The notes: a model not told the origin generated them from the letters alone. Positions 23,701 to 33,030 are shown, counted from the stretch's first letter. The stretch: 41,574 bases of DNA from Gloeomargarita sp. SKYB120 (GCA_025062155.1 JANXAM010000022.1:1-41574), one strand, 5' to 3'. A program made the numbers and translations.

Positions 23701-23750
23701 CTTATACTTATATCAACCTGATAGATGAGTATTGGGCGAGAGGGTTGGCA

Positions 23751-24140
23751 ATGGCGTTGGTGCTACCGGCAGACCGGCGGTCGTTCGGTCAGATTGAGCA
23801 GTTTTTGCAACAGGATGAAATTGTGGCCTTGCCCATGGCAACAGTCTATGGCTTAGTGGCGAAGGGAACGTCTCCGACAGCCGTAGCGAAATTGCGAGCT
23901 GTAAGGCATTTGCCTGCTCCCCAACCGTTAACCATTTTGACCAACAGTGTTGCTCATGCCGAAACCGTCGCCGCATTGACACCCCCAGCCCGGCAAATGC
24001 TCAGTCATTTTCCTTATCCCGTGACGATGATTGTGCCGGCAAAACCCCATCTCGACCCCCTGATTACGGATGGTTTTGCATCAGTTTTTCTCGCTTGCCC
24101 AGATGCTTTTATAGCTAAGCTGACAAAGGTTGACATATAA
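23751..24140 (+). pseudogene. YrdC/Sua5-type gene truncated by IS630 insertion
   Basis: The first 120 residues match the YrdC/Sua5/TsaC family, which makes threonylcarbamoyl-AMP for tRNA t6A: IVALPMATVYGLVAKG near 24-39, AVRHLPAPQPLTIL near 50-63 and PYPVTMIVPA near 88-97. At 24110 the IS630 terminal repeat begins; nine codons of it then run to a stop, removing the C-terminal third including the usual SxN region. The KxR motif reads RHL, so it may already have been a divergent paralogue. ATG 23751 has GAGAGGG upstream; an open frame back to 23697 is less likely. tsaD, of the same pathway, lies 1.2 kb downstream. A second intact tsaC elsewhere is assumed, not seen. Confidence 0.72.
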
Positions 24141-24907
24141 GACAGACAGCTTCATCCACGAGAGAACGTAGGTTCCGTTTGGTTATTGATCCACCGTTTT
24201 AGCCAAGACCACACCTGCTCAATTGGATTTAAATCAGGTGAATATCTCGGTAAATAAACCAAGCGAAACCCAGCCGCTTCCACGACCTGTCTCACCGCCG
24301 CATGGCTTTCCCAGGACCTATCGCTGGTAAAAGTCTCTCACTTAACCACCAGATGACTACCTGAGTGTCGCCATAGCCTATCCAAGTAAATGGTTCTATC
24401 ACACGCCCTGATGGGTAAGCCACCATCATGCTAACTCGTTCTCCACGATTAAACTCTCTCTCCTTATTCATCAATATCCCGGTAATCCACGCCAGATTGG
24501 TCCATCTAGACCACCTGCTCTGGTGGTATCTGCTCGATTAACTCACAGTAAGCCTGTCGCTCTTAGAAATACGCTTTTTTGTGGGTATAGCCTATCTTTT
24601 GCAGGGCCTTAGCTCACACCGAAGTGAGCGGCCATCTCCCGTTAATCCACAAACTACTGGAATTCTTCTAGGTCTTTTAGCTTATGACAATGGCCTTTTT
24701 GATAGCCTTCCTTGGGGTGGACATCTCTTGTTTCTAACCCTTGTCTGAGCCAGCGTTTACCGTTCGATAGCTGACGTTTAGGAACTGACTGACTTCCACG
24801 ATGGCCTCTACCGCCTTCTTGCGCAAATCATAGTTATATAGTCTAGGCATTTTCTCACTCCCTAGCAACACGTTCATTATATGACAACCTTAAAAAGCTT
24901 AGCTGTA
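24110..24907 (-). mobile_element. IS630-family insertion sequence, decayed
   Basis: A 798-bp element bounded by 31-bp inverted repeats at 24110-24140 and 24877-24907 (25 of 31 match, TATAGCTAAGC versus TACAGCTAAGC outermost). Outer TA dinucleotides fit the IS630 target. Inside, on the minus strand, is a broken transposase. It is inserted into the YrdC-type gene on the left and abuts IS1-family sequence on the right. It is therefore nested among older debris, or a deletion removed the original right flank. Confidence 0.8.
24141..24850 (-). pseudogene. IS630 transposase pseudogene
   Basis: Translation of the minus strand in pieces gives MPRLYNYDLRKKAVEAI at the start, LQKIGYTHKKAYF, VVxMDQSGVDYRD (first catalytic Asp region), FNRGERVSMM, WLSERLLPAIGPGKAM and, in another frame, LVYLPRYSPDLNPIEQVW with the catalytic Glu. 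Several in-frame stops and frame changes break the gene. The stretch with the second Asp (normally MDNxxxH after GPGKA) is deleted. The enzyme is dead. Confidence 0.78.
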
Positions 24908-24911
24908 ATGC

Positions 24912-25309
24912 GACGAGATATGGTCGTTTTGCGACTCGAAAAAGCATCTCCAATGGCGCTGGCTGGTTCTAGCGAGAAAGACACGGATGATTGTCACGAC
25001 CTGTGTAGGGGATAGAAGTGTAGAGATGGCAAAAAGTTATGGAAGAGAGTGCCGCTTATTTGGCGAAAGCGGGCAAAATTTTATACTGATTGTTGGTCAG
25101 TTTATCGGAAGGTAATTCCGCAATCTCAACATGCAGCCAGTGCCAAAGGGAGTGGTAGGACGTCCCTGATTGAGTGCTTTAACAACACGCTTCGACAGCG
25201 AGTGAGTCACTTGACTATGGGAACTCCGTCCTTTTCTAAAAACCTAGAAAATCACATCGAAATTATATTCAACTTCATCCACCACTATAATGCATCATTA
25301 CTTACATAG
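24912..25309 (+). pseudogene. IS1-family transposase remnant, frameshifted
   Basis: The sequence reads DEIWSFCDSKKHLQW, then LARKTRMIV and GDRSVEMAK. After a one-base frame change near 25028 it continues LWKRVPLIWRKRAKFYTDCWSVY, IECFNNTLRQRVSHL, FSKNLENHI and YNASLLT to a stop at 25309. The IS1 catalytic D (DEIW), D (TDCW) and E (IECFNN) are all present, but the zinc-finger N-terminus is missing and the frame is broken. The left edge coincides with the end of the IS630 element. Confidence 0.75.
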
Positions 25310-25311
25310 CA

Positions 25312-25363
25312 CCACCCTGTAACCTAAGGAATGACCAGCATCAGCGACTTGGCCCTACTATAG
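25312..25363 (+). repeat. Dispersed repeat copy C before tsaD
   Basis: CCACCCTGTAACCTAAGG, then ATGACCAGCATCAGCGACTT and GGCCCTACTATAG. It closely matches copy D at 32346-32397, and the preceding TTACATAGCAC is shared by both. It ends three bases before the tsaD ATG, so it now forms the tsaD leader. Confidence 0.65.
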
Positions 25364-25365
25364 AG

Positions 25366-26427
25366 ATGCAGGCTCTGTTAGCAACCTTGACTGTGACCAC
25401 TGTTTTAGCCATCGAAACCAGTTGTGACGAAACGGCTGTCGCTCTGGTGCAAGACCGGCAGGTGCTCGCCGAAGCCGTGGCTTCCCAAATTCCCCAGCAT
25501 CAGGTGTACGGGGGGGTCGTTCCAGAAATCGCCTCGCGCCAGCATCTAGAGGTGATCAATTTTCTGATGGCCCAAGTGCAGGCCGAAACAGGCATTCGCT
25601 GGACGGATGTGGACGGCATCGCTGCGACCTGTGCGCCAGGGCTGGTGGGGGCCTTAAACGTGGGATTAACGGTGGCCAAAACCCTGGCAATCCTGCATCG
25701 GCGACCGTTGGTGGGCATTCACCATTTAGAAGGCCATATCTGCGCGGCATACCTAACGGAACCCGACCTGACGCCGCCTTTTTTGTGCCTGTTGGTTTCG
25801 GGGGGACATACGAGCTTGGTCGCAGTGCGGGACTGGCAGACCTACGAACCGTTGGGACAAACGCGGGATGATGCCGTTGGGGAAGCCTTTGACAAGGTGG
25901 CGCGGTTACTAGGGTTAGGCTATCCGGGCGGGCCGGCCATTGACCGCTTGGCTCAAACTGGGAACCCGCACGCCTTTGGGCTTCCAGAGGGCAAAATTTC
26001 CCTGCCCCAGGGCGGTTATCATCCCTACGACATGAGTTTCAGTGGGTTGAAAACTGCGGTCCGGCGTCTGGTGGAGCAACTCCCCCAGCCTTTACCGGTT
26101 GCAGATTTGGCCGCCAGTTTTCAGTACACTGTCGTGCAAACCCTGACCCGCCGTGCCATTCGGTGCGCCCTCGACCAGGACCTCAAAACCCTGGTGGTGG
26201 CTGGGGGTGTGGCCGCGAACCGGGAATTGCGGGCGACGATAACCGCAGCAGCGGCCCAGCACGGGATTCGCGTGGTGATTCCCCCCATGCGCTACTGCAC
26301 CGACAATGCCGCGATGATTGGGTGCGCCGGCGTCATTCGTCTATCCCAAGGGCAACAATCGCCGTTGAGTCTGGTCAGTCAATCGCGCTTGCCCTTGACC
26401 GCCGTGGCCAGTCTCTACGCGGCTTAG
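25366..26427 (+). CDS. tsaD: tRNA t6A transferase subunit TsaD
   Basis: A 353-residue ASKHA-fold protein that transfers the threonylcarbamoyl group to A37 of tRNAs reading ANN codons. Metal ligands H120-x3-H124 in [21 protein letters not shown] near 16-24, LVSGGHTSL near 143-151, [19 protein letters not shown] and the end motif [10 protein letters not shown] are present. Homologues usually begin just before [10 protein letters not shown], so the GTG at 25393 may be the real start and the ATG at 25366 an extension. Its upstream region has been replaced by IS1 debris and a repeat. Meets speA convergently, sharing 4 bp. Confidence 0.94.
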   Translation: MQALLATLTVTTVLAIETSCDETAVALVQDRQVLAEAVASQIPQHQVYGGVVPEIASRQHLEVINFLMAQVQAETGIRWTDVDGIAATCAPGLVGALNVGLTVAKTLAILHRRPLVGIHHLEGHICAAYLTEPDLTPPFLCLLVSGGHTSLVAVRDWQTYEPLGQTRDDAVGEAFDKVARLLGLGYPGGPAIDRLAQTGNPHAFGLPEGKISLPQGGYHPYDMSFSGLKTAVRRLVEQLPQPLPVADLAASFQYTVVQTLTRRAIRCALDQDLKTLVVAGGVAANRELRATITAAAAQHGIRVVIPPMRYCTDNAAMIGCAGVIRLSQGQQSPLSLVSQSRLPLTAVASLYAA

Positions 26428-28373
26428 GACGTGGTATCGCTCAGGTAGGTGTAGCGATTCAGGCTGTGTTCGTAGTGGGAGAGCAACCGTTGCGCTTCCT
26501 CCAATGTAATGCGTTTGGCCTGCAAAGCCGCTTCACTCTGGCGACGCAGCTGCTCGAGCAAATCCTCCGCGTTGTACTGGACGTAACCCAGCACCTCCTG
26601 CAGCGTATCGCCCTTGACAACGTGCTCAATCTGATAGCCGTTGGGGGACAGCCGGATATGCACCACGTTGGTATCGCCAAACAGGTTGTGCAAATTGCCC
26701 ATGATTTCCTGATAAGCGCCACCGAGAAACAACCCTAGGTAGTAGGGTTCGCCCGGACGGTAGGGGTGCAATTCCAGCCACGATTTCACATCCCGCAGGT
26801 CAATAAACCGGTCAATTTTGCCATCGCTATCACAGGTCAGATCCGCCAGTATCCCCCGGCAACTCGGTCGTTCATTCAACCGGTGAATCGGCATGATGGG
26901 GAACAGTTGGTCAATCGCCCACGTGTCTGGCGCCGACTGGAAAACCGACAAGTTGATGTAGTAAATGGACGTCATGTTTTTGGGCAAGTCTTCCAGGTCA
27001 TCCGGCACGTAGTCCTGTTGCTGGGTAATGTCCAGGATTTTTTGACAGCAAGCCCAGTACAATTGTTCTGCTTCCGCCCGTTCTTTCAGGCTCAAGTACC
27101 CCAGGTTGAAAAGACTAATGGCTTCTTCCTTGAACTGGTTCGCGTCGTGGTAGGCTTCCTGGTAGTTTTCTGGACGAATCGTGACATAGGTTTCGTAGAG
27201 ATTTTTCAGCACCAGGTGGGCTGATTCGGACGGCGGTGTGGGTGTCCCTTGCCAGACTTCGCTGGTTCCTAGCACATTGAACACCAGCACCGATTGATGG
27301 GCTGTTAAGGCCCGGCCACTCTCACTGATGATGGTTGGCACAGGCAAGTTTTTCTGCATGCAGGCATCTTTAATCGCCGCCACCACATCGTTGGCGTAGT
27401 TCTGCATGGTGTAGTTCACCGACGCATAGAAATTGGTTTTCGACCCATCGTAATCAACGCCGAGACCGCCCCCCACATCCAGATAGCCCATCGGCGCGCC
27501 CAACGCCATCAATTCCGTGTAAATTTGCCCCGCTTCCTTCAGGGCGTCCTTGAGCACGCTAATGGCGGAAATTTGCGAACCAATATGGAAATGCAACAGT
27601 CGTAAACAGTCCAACAAATCTTCACTGCGCAAGCGCTCGACTGTCTCCAGAATTTCCGGTATTGTCAGCCCAAATTTCGCCCGTTCCCCGGTCGAATTGC
27701 CCCAGCGTCCCACCCCTTTCGTACTGAGTTTGGCACGCACCCCTAACACCGGTCGAATCCCCAATTGCCGGCTGGCTTGAATGACGAGTTCCAATTCCGC
27801 TAGTTGCTCCAGGACAATAATAGTTTGGTGTCCCAAGCGCCGGCTGAGCATCGCCGTTTCAATGTATTCCCGGTCCTTATAGCCATTGCAAATCAACAGG
27901 GGTGCATCGGCGTCTTGACGAGTCGGCAGCATCGATAAAGCAATTAACAATTCCGGTTTGGAACCCGCCTCTAATCCGAAGTGGTAGGGTTCACCAAAGC
28001 GCACCAATGCTTCCACTAGATGACGTTGTTGATTGCATTTGACTGGAAACACGCCCCGATAGATGCCGTTGTAGTTGTAACGGGCAATGGCTTTGGCAAA
28101 ACAGGCATTCAGGCGCTCAATCCGGTTTTGCAAGATGTCTGGAAAGCGAATCAACAAGGGCAACTGGATGTTGCGTTTTTGCAGGGCTTGCACCAGTTCA
28201 AACAAGTCCAACGACCCGCCCCGTTCACCCATGGGCGAAACCGTCACGTGCCCAGCGGCGTTGATGGAAAAATAGGGTTCCCCCCAGCCACGAATGCGGT
28301 AGAGTTCTTCGCTATCCTCGATGCTCCAATCAGACGCAACCGCCGCAACCGTCAACGCCCCTGCTGTACTCAT
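26424..28373 (-). CDS. speA: Biosynthetic arginine decarboxylase
   Basis: A 649-residue PLP enzyme making agmatine from arginine, the first step to polyamines. ATG 28373 (MSTAGALTV) has GGGGAG upstream; an ATG at 28397 is less likely. The PLP lysine is near 112 in [50 protein letters not shown] and the C-terminal [25 protein letters not shown] (in parts) are typical of the long SpeA type. Divergent from the NTF2-like gene. Confidence 0.95.
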   Translation of the reverse strand: MSTAGALTVAAVASDWSIEDSEELYRIRGWGEPYFSINAAGHVTVSPMGERGGSLDLFELVQALQKRNIQLPLLIRFPDILQNRIERLNACFAKAIARYNYNGIYRGVFPVKCNQQRHLVEALVRFGEPYHFGLEAGSKPELLIALSMLPTRQDADAPLLICNGYKDREYIETAMLSRRLGHQTIIVLEQLAELELVIQASRQLGIRPVLGVRAKLSTKGVGRWGNSTGERAKFGLTIPEILETVERLRSEDLLDCLRLLHFHIGSQISAISVLKDALKEAGQIYTELMALGAPMGYLDVGGGLGVDYDGSKTNFYASVNYTMQNYANDVVAAIKDACMQKNLPVPTIISESGRALTAHQSVLVFNVLGTSEVWQGTPTPPSESAHLVLKNLYETYVTIRPENYQEAYHDANQFKEEAISLFNLGYLSLKERAEAEQLYWACCQKILDITQQQDYVPDDLEDLPKNMTSIYYINLSVFQSAPDTWAIDQLFPIMPIHRLNERPSCRGILADLTCDSDGKIDRFIDLRDVKSWLELHPYRPGEPYYLGLFLGGAYQEIMGNLHNLFGDTNVVHIRLSPNGYQIEHVVKGDTLQEVLGYVQYNAEDLLEQLRRQSEAALQAKRITLEEAQRLLSHYEHSLNRYTYLSDTTS

Positions 28374-28396
28374 GGGTGACTCCCCTGCGCTCAACA

Positions 28397-28426
28397 TGAC
28401 AAATTGTACCGATTCGTCGCTACAAT
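28397..28426 (+). promoter_or_regulatory. Likely promoter of the NTF2-like/minCDE run
   Basis: TGACAA at 28397-28402 and TACAAT at 28421-28426 with an 18-bp spacer, about 30 bp before the start codon at 28457. No other promoter is obvious before minE, so it may drive the whole run. Confidence 0.45.
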
Positions 28427-28456
28427 GAAGAGCAACTTTTCCGTCGGGTGTGGCCT

Positions 28457-29224
28457 ATGCGTTGGTACGCCAAGTGGTTGGGGGGCTGGGCGTTGAGTTT
28501 TTGCTTGTGGAGTGGTGTGGCTCAGGCGCTACCCCCAGAGACAGCTCCCGAACCAGTAAAAACCTTTGTCCGGCGCTTGGAAGAAACCCTCAACCAGCGC
28601 AGCGCCGATGCGGTTTTGCAACTCTATAGTCCCAATTTCACCCATGCCGACGGCTTGAACCGGGATGTCCTGGCGCAATCCCTGACCCGGTTGTGGCAGC
28701 GCTTTCCCAACTTAACCTACCGGGCGGAATTGCTGGACTGGCAACCCCGCGAGCAGGGGTTTGTTGCGGATGTGCAGATGACCTTGCGGGGGACAGAGAC
28801 CCAGAAGAATCGCCAGTTTGACCTGACCAGTGTGTTGAAAACCCGCCAAACCGTAGTCCAGGGGCAAATCCAGCGCCAGGAAATTCTCAGCGAACAGACG
28901 CAGTTGACTTCCGGTAAAGAACCGCCCCAGGTGACCGTTACGCTTCCTGAGGTGGTTGCTCCCAGCCAAACCTATGAATTCGACGTCATCGTGCAGGAAC
29001 CCTTACAGGACGACCAAATTTTGGGGACGGCGGTGGCAACCCCGGTGCAGCCCGAACAACTGCTGGAAAATCCCCGCCTCAAGTTAGAAGTGCTGTCATC
29101 CGGTGGTTTGTTCAAGATGGGACAAGCGCCAGCGACGCCAGGCAGCCAGTGGCTATCAGCGGTACTCGTGCGCCAGGGCGGCATTACCATCATCACGCGG
29201 CGGTTGCGCGTAGCAACACCATGA
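28457..29224 (+). CDS. Exported NTF2-like protein
   Basis: A 255-residue protein. ATG 28457 opens a signal peptide (MRWYAKWLGGWALSFCLWSG, cleavage after AQA near 25). Residues about 35-130 look like an NTF2/SnoaL-type cone fold (VKTFVRRLEETLNQRSADAV, LYSPNFTHADG, QSLTRLWQRFPNL). The C-terminal part is beta-rich (VTVTLPEVVAPSQTYEFDVIV). Function unknown. Its stop overlaps the minC start (ATGA), so it is translated with the division-site genes. Confidence 0.7.
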   Translation: MRWYAKWLGGWALSFCLWSGVAQALPPETAPEPVKTFVRRLEETLNQRSADAVLQLYSPNFTHADGLNRDVLAQSLTRLWQRFPNLTYRAELLDWQPREQGFVADVQMTLRGTETQKNRQFDLTSVLKTRQTVVQGQIQRQEILSEQTQLTSGKEPPQVTVTLPEVVAPSQTYEFDVIVQEPLQDDQILGTAVATPVQPEQLLENPRLKLEVLSSGGLFKMGQAPATPGSQWLSAVLVRQGGITIITRRLRVATP

Positions 29225-29898
29225 CCTTCCCCTTGGTGCAACCCGGCGCTGAAGGCCTTGACCTGGTGTTGCCTCCTGAACCGGATTGGCCCTACCTGCA
29301 AGAACTGCTACAAGCCTACTTCCAACTCACTGAACCCTGGTGGTCGCCCCACAGTCTGGTGCGGGTACTGGCCGGAGAACGCATTATCACAACTGAACAA
29401 TGGCAATGGTTAGCGGCGTTACTCCAGCAGCAACAGTTGGTCTTGACGACCGTGCAATCAACCGTGCGGGCGACAGCGGTAGCAGCGGCCATGGCCGGGT
29501 TGTCTGTAGAGCAAAATTCTCTGGATACGGCACCAGCAATTTACGCATCGCCGCCCCTGTATGTCGTGCAGCCAGTGCGGTCGGGGATAGAGATTCGGCA
29601 TCACGGCACGGTGGTTGTGGTGGGAGATGTGAATCCGGGCGGGTGTATCGTGGCCGATGGAGATATTTTGGTGTGGGGACGGTTGCGGGGCGTGGCTCAT
29701 GCGGGCGCGAACGGTGATAACCGTCGGCTCATCATGGCTCTGGAAATGGCGGCGACCCAATTACGGATTGGCGACCGGGTGGCGCGGATGCCGGACCAGC
29801 CAGCGTTTTATCCCGAAGTTGCCTGCGTCCAGGGAGATGAGATTCTTTTACAGCCAGCGCGAGATTTTGGCAGAACCGCCCTTGGGGGAGTATTCTGA
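29221..29898 (+). CDS. minC: Septum-site-determining protein MinC
   Basis: A 225-residue inhibitor of FtsZ polymerisation. The C-terminal beta-helix domain is clear: PVRSGIEIRHHGTVVVVGDV, NPGGCIVADGDILVWGRLRG and AHAGANGDNRRLIMALEM, ending in ILLQPA. The N-terminal half is a divergent MinC_N domain. ATG 29221 overlaps the previous stop. It works with MinD, encoded 30 bp downstream, to keep Z-rings away from the poles. Confidence 0.93.
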   Translation: MTFPLVQPGAEGLDLVLPPEPDWPYLQELLQAYFQLTEPWWSPHSLVRVLAGERIITTEQWQWLAALLQQQQLVLTTVQSTVRATAVAAAMAGLSVEQNSLDTAPAIYASPPLYVVQPVRSGIEIRHHGTVVVVGDVNPGGCIVADGDILVWGRLRGVAHAGANGDNRRLIMALEMAATQLRIGDRVARMPDQPAFYPEVACVQGDEILLQPARDFGRTALGGVF

Positions 29899-29928
29899 TA
29901 GAAAAATCAGGCGCGATTGGAAACGCAC

Positions 29929-30726
29929 ATGGGGCGGGTGATTGTCATTACCTCTGGCAAGGGGGGTGTCGGTAAGACCACAACCACAGCCAATCTAGGA
30001 ATGGCTTTGGCACGCATGGGGCGAACAGTGGCCCTGATAGACGCTGACTTTGGCCTGCGGAACCTGGACTTGCTATTGGGACTGGAAAACCGCGTGGTTT
30101 ACACTGCGCTGGACGTGCTGGCCGGAGATTGCCGGTTAGAACAGGCGCTGGTGCGGGACAAACGCCAGCCCAATTTGGCCCTGTTACCGGCGGCCCAAAA
30201 TCGCAACAAGGACGCCATCACCCCCGAGCAGATGCGCCATCTGGCCGGACTGCTGAGCGAAAAGTTTGACTACGTGCTGATTGATTGCCCAGCGGGGATT
30301 GAAGCCGGATTTAAAAATGCCATCGCCCCCGCCCAGGAAGCCCTGCTGGTGACCACGCCAGAAATTGCCGCCGTGCGGGATGCCGACCGGGTGATTGGGT
30401 TACTCGAAGCCCATGGGATTCGCAAAATTGGTTTGATTGTCAATCGCATTCGGCCCCAGATGGTCCAGAGCAACCACATGATGTCGGTTAGCGATGTGCA
30501 GGAAATTCTAGCGATTCCGCTGGCAGGACTGGTCCCGGATGACGAACGGGTAATTATCTCCACCAATCGCGGCGAGCCATTGGTTCTGGACACCAAACTG
30601 TCCTTACCGGGAATAGCATTCCAGAACATTGCCCGGCGCCTGGAAGGTGAAAAAGTCCCATTTTTAGACCTGGATGCCCCCTACAATACGCTTATGGGTC
30701 GTTTACGCCGTTTCTTCAGTCGTTGA
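29929..30726 (+). CDS. minD: Septum-site-determining ATPase MinD
   Basis: A 265-residue deviant-Walker ATPase. ATG 29929 gives [20 protein letters not shown], with the signature Lys K11 and Walker Lys K16. [26 protein letters not shown] and VNRIRPQMV follow. The end [11 protein letters not shown] is the amphipathic membrane-targeting helix. It binds the membrane with ATP and recruits MinC. A TTG at 29917 would add only four residues. Confidence 0.96.
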   Translation: MGRVIVITSGKGGVGKTTTTANLGMALARMGRTVALIDADFGLRNLDLLLGLENRVVYTALDVLAGDCRLEQALVRDKRQPNLALLPAAQNRNKDAITPEQMRHLAGLLSEKFDYVLIDCPAGIEAGFKNAIAPAQEALLVTTPEIAAVRDADRVIGLLEAHGIRKIGLIVNRIRPQMVQSNHMMSVSDVQEILAIPLAGLVPDDERVIISTNRGEPLVLDTKLSLPGIAFQNIARRLEGEKVPFLDLDAPYNTLMGRLRRFFSR

Positions 30727-30727
30727 T

Positions 30728-31018
30728 ATGCCGGTGTTGCAAGCGATTCGGGAGTTATTCGAGCGTTGGTTTCCCCGTTCTAGCGGCAGTCGGGATGAAG
30801 TGAAACGGCGGTTACAATTGGTCTTGGCCCACGACCGCGCCGATTTAACGCCGGAAATGCTGGAAAAAATGCGGCAGGAAATTGTGGAAGTGATTGGCCG
30901 GTACGTGGAATTTGACGCGGAAGGCATGGAATTTTCCTTAGAAATAGATGAGCGCGTAACGGCCCTGATTGCCAATGTTCCTATTCGCCGGGTGCGGCGG
31001 GAGTTGCTTGAATCCTAA
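30728..31018 (+). CDS. minE: Cell division topological factor MinE
   Basis: A 96-residue protein starting one base after the minD stop. The [21 protein letters not shown]-terminus, [18 protein letters not shown] (anti-MinCD helix region) and the dimerisation domain with [15 protein letters not shown] are typical. It stimulates MinD ATPase and gives the Min system its spatial pattern. Confidence 0.94.
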   Translation: MPVLQAIRELFERWFPRSSGSRDEVKRRLQLVLAHDRADLTPEMLEKMRQEIVEVIGRYVEFDAEGMEFSLEIDERVTALIANVPIRRVRRELLES

Positions 31019-31021
31019 ATC

Positions 31022-31969
31022 ATGGTGCGCTATTCGCTGGTCGTACCTGTCTATAACGAAGCTCCCAATCTCCCGCATCTCTATCAACGTTTGCGACCCA
31101 TCATGGACGGTCTCGATGGCCCAGCCGAATTGATTTTAGTAGACGACGGCAGTCGGGATGAGTCCTTAACCTTGATGCGGGAATTACACCAGAAAGACTG
31201 GCGAGTTTGTTATATCTCTTTAGCGCGAAATTTTGGCCATCAGATTGCGGTGAGCGCCGGATTACAGTTTGCACGGGGACAAGCGGTGGTGATTTTGGAT
31301 GCCGATTTACAGGACCCACCCGAATTGATCCCTGACATGATTGCTCTTTGGAAACAGGGATATCAAGTGGTTTATGGGCAACGGGTACAACGGCAGGAGC
31401 ACTGGTTAAAGCGTGTATGCGCTCACATTTTTTATCGAGTACTGGCTTACCTATCCAGTGTGGAAATTCCGCGAGATAGCGGCGACTTTTGTTTGTTGGA
31501 CCGCCAGGTCGTCAATATCCTGAATGCAATGCCGGAGCGCAACCGGTATGTGCGGGGTTTACGGGCGTGGGTCGGTTTTCGCCAGACGCCGATTTTGTAT
31601 CACCGTCCGCCCCGTTACGCCGGTCAACCCAAATACACCTGGCTCAAAAGTTTTGCCCTAGCGATGAATGCCTTAGTGTCCTTCTCGTGGGTGCCGTTGC
31701 GCTTAGCGACCTATCTTGGTTTTTTGGCTGGATTGATGGCAGTGGTGATGCTGTTTTTGGTGTTGTATTGGCGGTTATTTGTGCCCGATTCCCCCCTGGC
31801 TGGCTACACGTTAATCATCATGGCGGTTTTGTTTTTAAGTGCTGCTCAACTCATCACCATTGGCATTTTGGGCGAATATATCGGGCGCATCTACGACGAA
31901 GTCAAAGCCCGCCCCCTATTTACGATTGCCGAGGTGTGTGGTTTTGAAACGAACCCAACCCACTTTTGA
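31022..31969 (+). CDS. Family 2 membrane glycosyltransferase (GtrB/DPM-like)
   Basis: A 315-residue protein starting 3 bp after minE. The GT-A domain has [37 protein letters not shown] and [11 protein letters not shown] (the metal-binding DxD). [14 protein letters not shown] and an amphipathic segment lead to two membrane helices (about 228-250 and 262-290), with [15 protein letters not shown] at the end. This group transfers a sugar to polyprenyl phosphate for cell-surface glycans. Acceptor and sugar unknown. Confidence 0.9.
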   Translation: MVRYSLVVPVYNEAPNLPHLYQRLRPIMDGLDGPAELILVDDGSRDESLTLMRELHQKDWRVCYISLARNFGHQIAVSAGLQFARGQAVVILDADLQDPPELIPDMIALWKQGYQVVYGQRVQRQEHWLKRVCAHIFYRVLAYLSSVEIPRDSGDFCLLDRQVVNILNAMPERNRYVRGLRAWVGFRQTPILYHRPPRYAGQPKYTWLKSFALAMNALVSFSWVPLRLATYLGFLAGLMAVVMLFLVLYWRLFVPDSPLAGYTLIIMAVLFLSAAQLITIGILGEYIGRIYDEVKARPLFTIAEVCGFETNPTHF

Positions 31970-32042
31970 GCGCATCTATGGCTAAAAACATTTAGTCTGA
32001 CGTAGAATAAGGTGGATAGGTTAAGGGGTTACATCTATGCCT

Positions 32043-32233
32043 TATGTCACGGATCTATGTCGGGAAGCCACTGATGGATAGGGAGCTTTAACTTGGTTGC
32101 ATGAGTAGTTATTACTAGCAATTGGGCCTGGCAAAAAGATGGTGATGGACAATTTAGCGGTGGTAAGCTGATATGTTTGCCTAGATATGCGCCAGATTTG
32201 AATCCGATTGATTAAGCAAAAGATGCATAAGTT
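32043..32233 (+). pseudogene. IS630 transposase fragment
   Basis: Piecewise translation gives AIGPGKKMVMDNLAV, holding the second catalytic Asp, then after a frame break ICLPRYAPDLNPID, where the third acidic residue (normally Glu) reads Asp and a stop follows. Further stops lie upstream. The YSPDLNPIE-type motif makes the family assignment clear. Complementary to the minus-strand copy at 24141, which lost exactly the MDN segment kept here. Confidence 0.7.
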
Positions 32234-32345
32234 ACAGGTGAGTGCAATCGAAATCTGCAATCTTTGGCCAACGAAACTATCCGTAGCTGATGTCAAGTTT
32301 CTTAATTTTAGCTGTATAATGTAATTACATAGCACTACTGGGATA

Positions 32346-32397
32346 GGGCTGCGTTCTGCAACCTAAGGAGTGACGAGCATAGATAACTTAGCTATAA
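32346..32397 (+). repeat. Dispersed repeat copy D overlapping folK end
   Basis: GGGCTGCGTTCTGCAACC, then TAAGGAGTGACGAGCATAGA and TAACTTAGCTATAA. Its right end provides the last two codons and the stop of the convergent folK gene (32388-32396). Confidence 0.65.
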
Positions 32398-32933
32398 CGG
32401 TCCTCCAGCATCCTAATCCCGGAACAATCCACCTGTTGCATCCATTCCCGAACTGTTACGTCACTGCGTGGGTCGCGCCATTCGGGGGCAATTTCCGCCA
32501 GGGGCACTAACACAAACGCTCGCCGGTGGTATTCAGGATGGGGAACCGTTAAAGTGGGGGTATGAATGATGTGTTGACCGTAAAAAATCAAATCTAAATC
32601 CAGGGTGCGGGGTTGCCATTTCCCAGTGCGAGTCCGACCGAAATGTTGCTCTGTTGCTAAAAGAATGTGGAGCAATTTTTCGGGGGGGTGATAGGTATGG
32701 AAAAGGGCGCAACCATTCAGATAGTCGGGTTGAGGCGGCCCCAAAGGTGGTGTGCGATACCAGTGGGAACGGCGAATCAACCGGAGTCCTTCGGTGTTGG
32801 CCAAATGCGCTAACGCCCGTTGCAGGGTCACTAGGGAATTCCCTAAATTACTCCCGAAGGCAATCACGACCGGCGTCACAAGATTGGTTGAGTCAGGGTC
32901 AGCCGTTCTATCTGCGAACACGGGTACACGCAT
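32388..32933 (-). CDS. folK: HPPK, folate pyrophosphokinase
   Basis: A 181-residue enzyme that adds pyrophosphate to 6-hydroxymethyl-dihydropterin in folate synthesis. The motifs are AFGSNLGN near the start, YRTPPLGPPQPDYLNG, LATEQHFGRTR, PRTLDLDLIFYG and PHPEYHRRAFVLVPL. ATG 32933 adds about 18 residues before the family-typical start; the GTG at 32879 (TPVVIAFGSN) is a good alternative. The final residues and stop come from an IS630-type repeat, so the native C-terminus may have been replaced. Confidence 0.93.
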   Translation of the reverse strand: MRVPVFADRTADPDSTNLVTPVVIAFGSNLGNSLVTLQRALAHLANTEGLRLIRRSHWYRTPPLGPPQPDYLNGCALFHTYHPPEKLLHILLATEQHFGRTRTGKWQPRTLDLDLIFYGQHIIHTPTLTVPHPEYHRRAFVLVPLAEIAPEWRDPRSDVTVREWMQQVDCSGIRMLEDRYS

Positions 32934-32990
32934 TCCCCTAATGCGTCGTTTAAGACTTTTATTCTAAACTTCAGGGAAAAGGACGGGATC

Positions 32991-33030
32991 GCGCCCTGCA
33001 ACCCGAAAGATGACACGCTGAGGTGATAGG
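32991..33030 (+). repeat. Partial dispersed repeat copy E
   Basis: GCGCCCTGCAACC is identical over 13 bp to copy A, and TGACACGCTGAGGTGATAGG is a diverged tail. It lies between folK and the divergent serine hydrolase gene, in a 117-bp gap that must also hold their promoters. Confidence 0.45.

Larger units (their letters stand above)
31977..32397 (+). mobile_element. Decayed IS630-family relic
   Basis: The left edge TATGGCTAAAAAC (from 31977) and right edge TTAGCTATAA (ending 32397) resemble the ends of the IS630 element at 24110. Between them lies a fragment of a transposase on the plus strand, then TTACATAGCAC and repeat copy D. The total of about 420 bp means that most of the original gene is gone. 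It sits 8 bp after the glycosyltransferase stop and runs into folK. Confidence 0.65.

Noticed and set aside
26766-28379. Plus-strand open frames inside speA
   Set aside because: All are antisense to the well-supported arginine decarboxylase and show no family motif.
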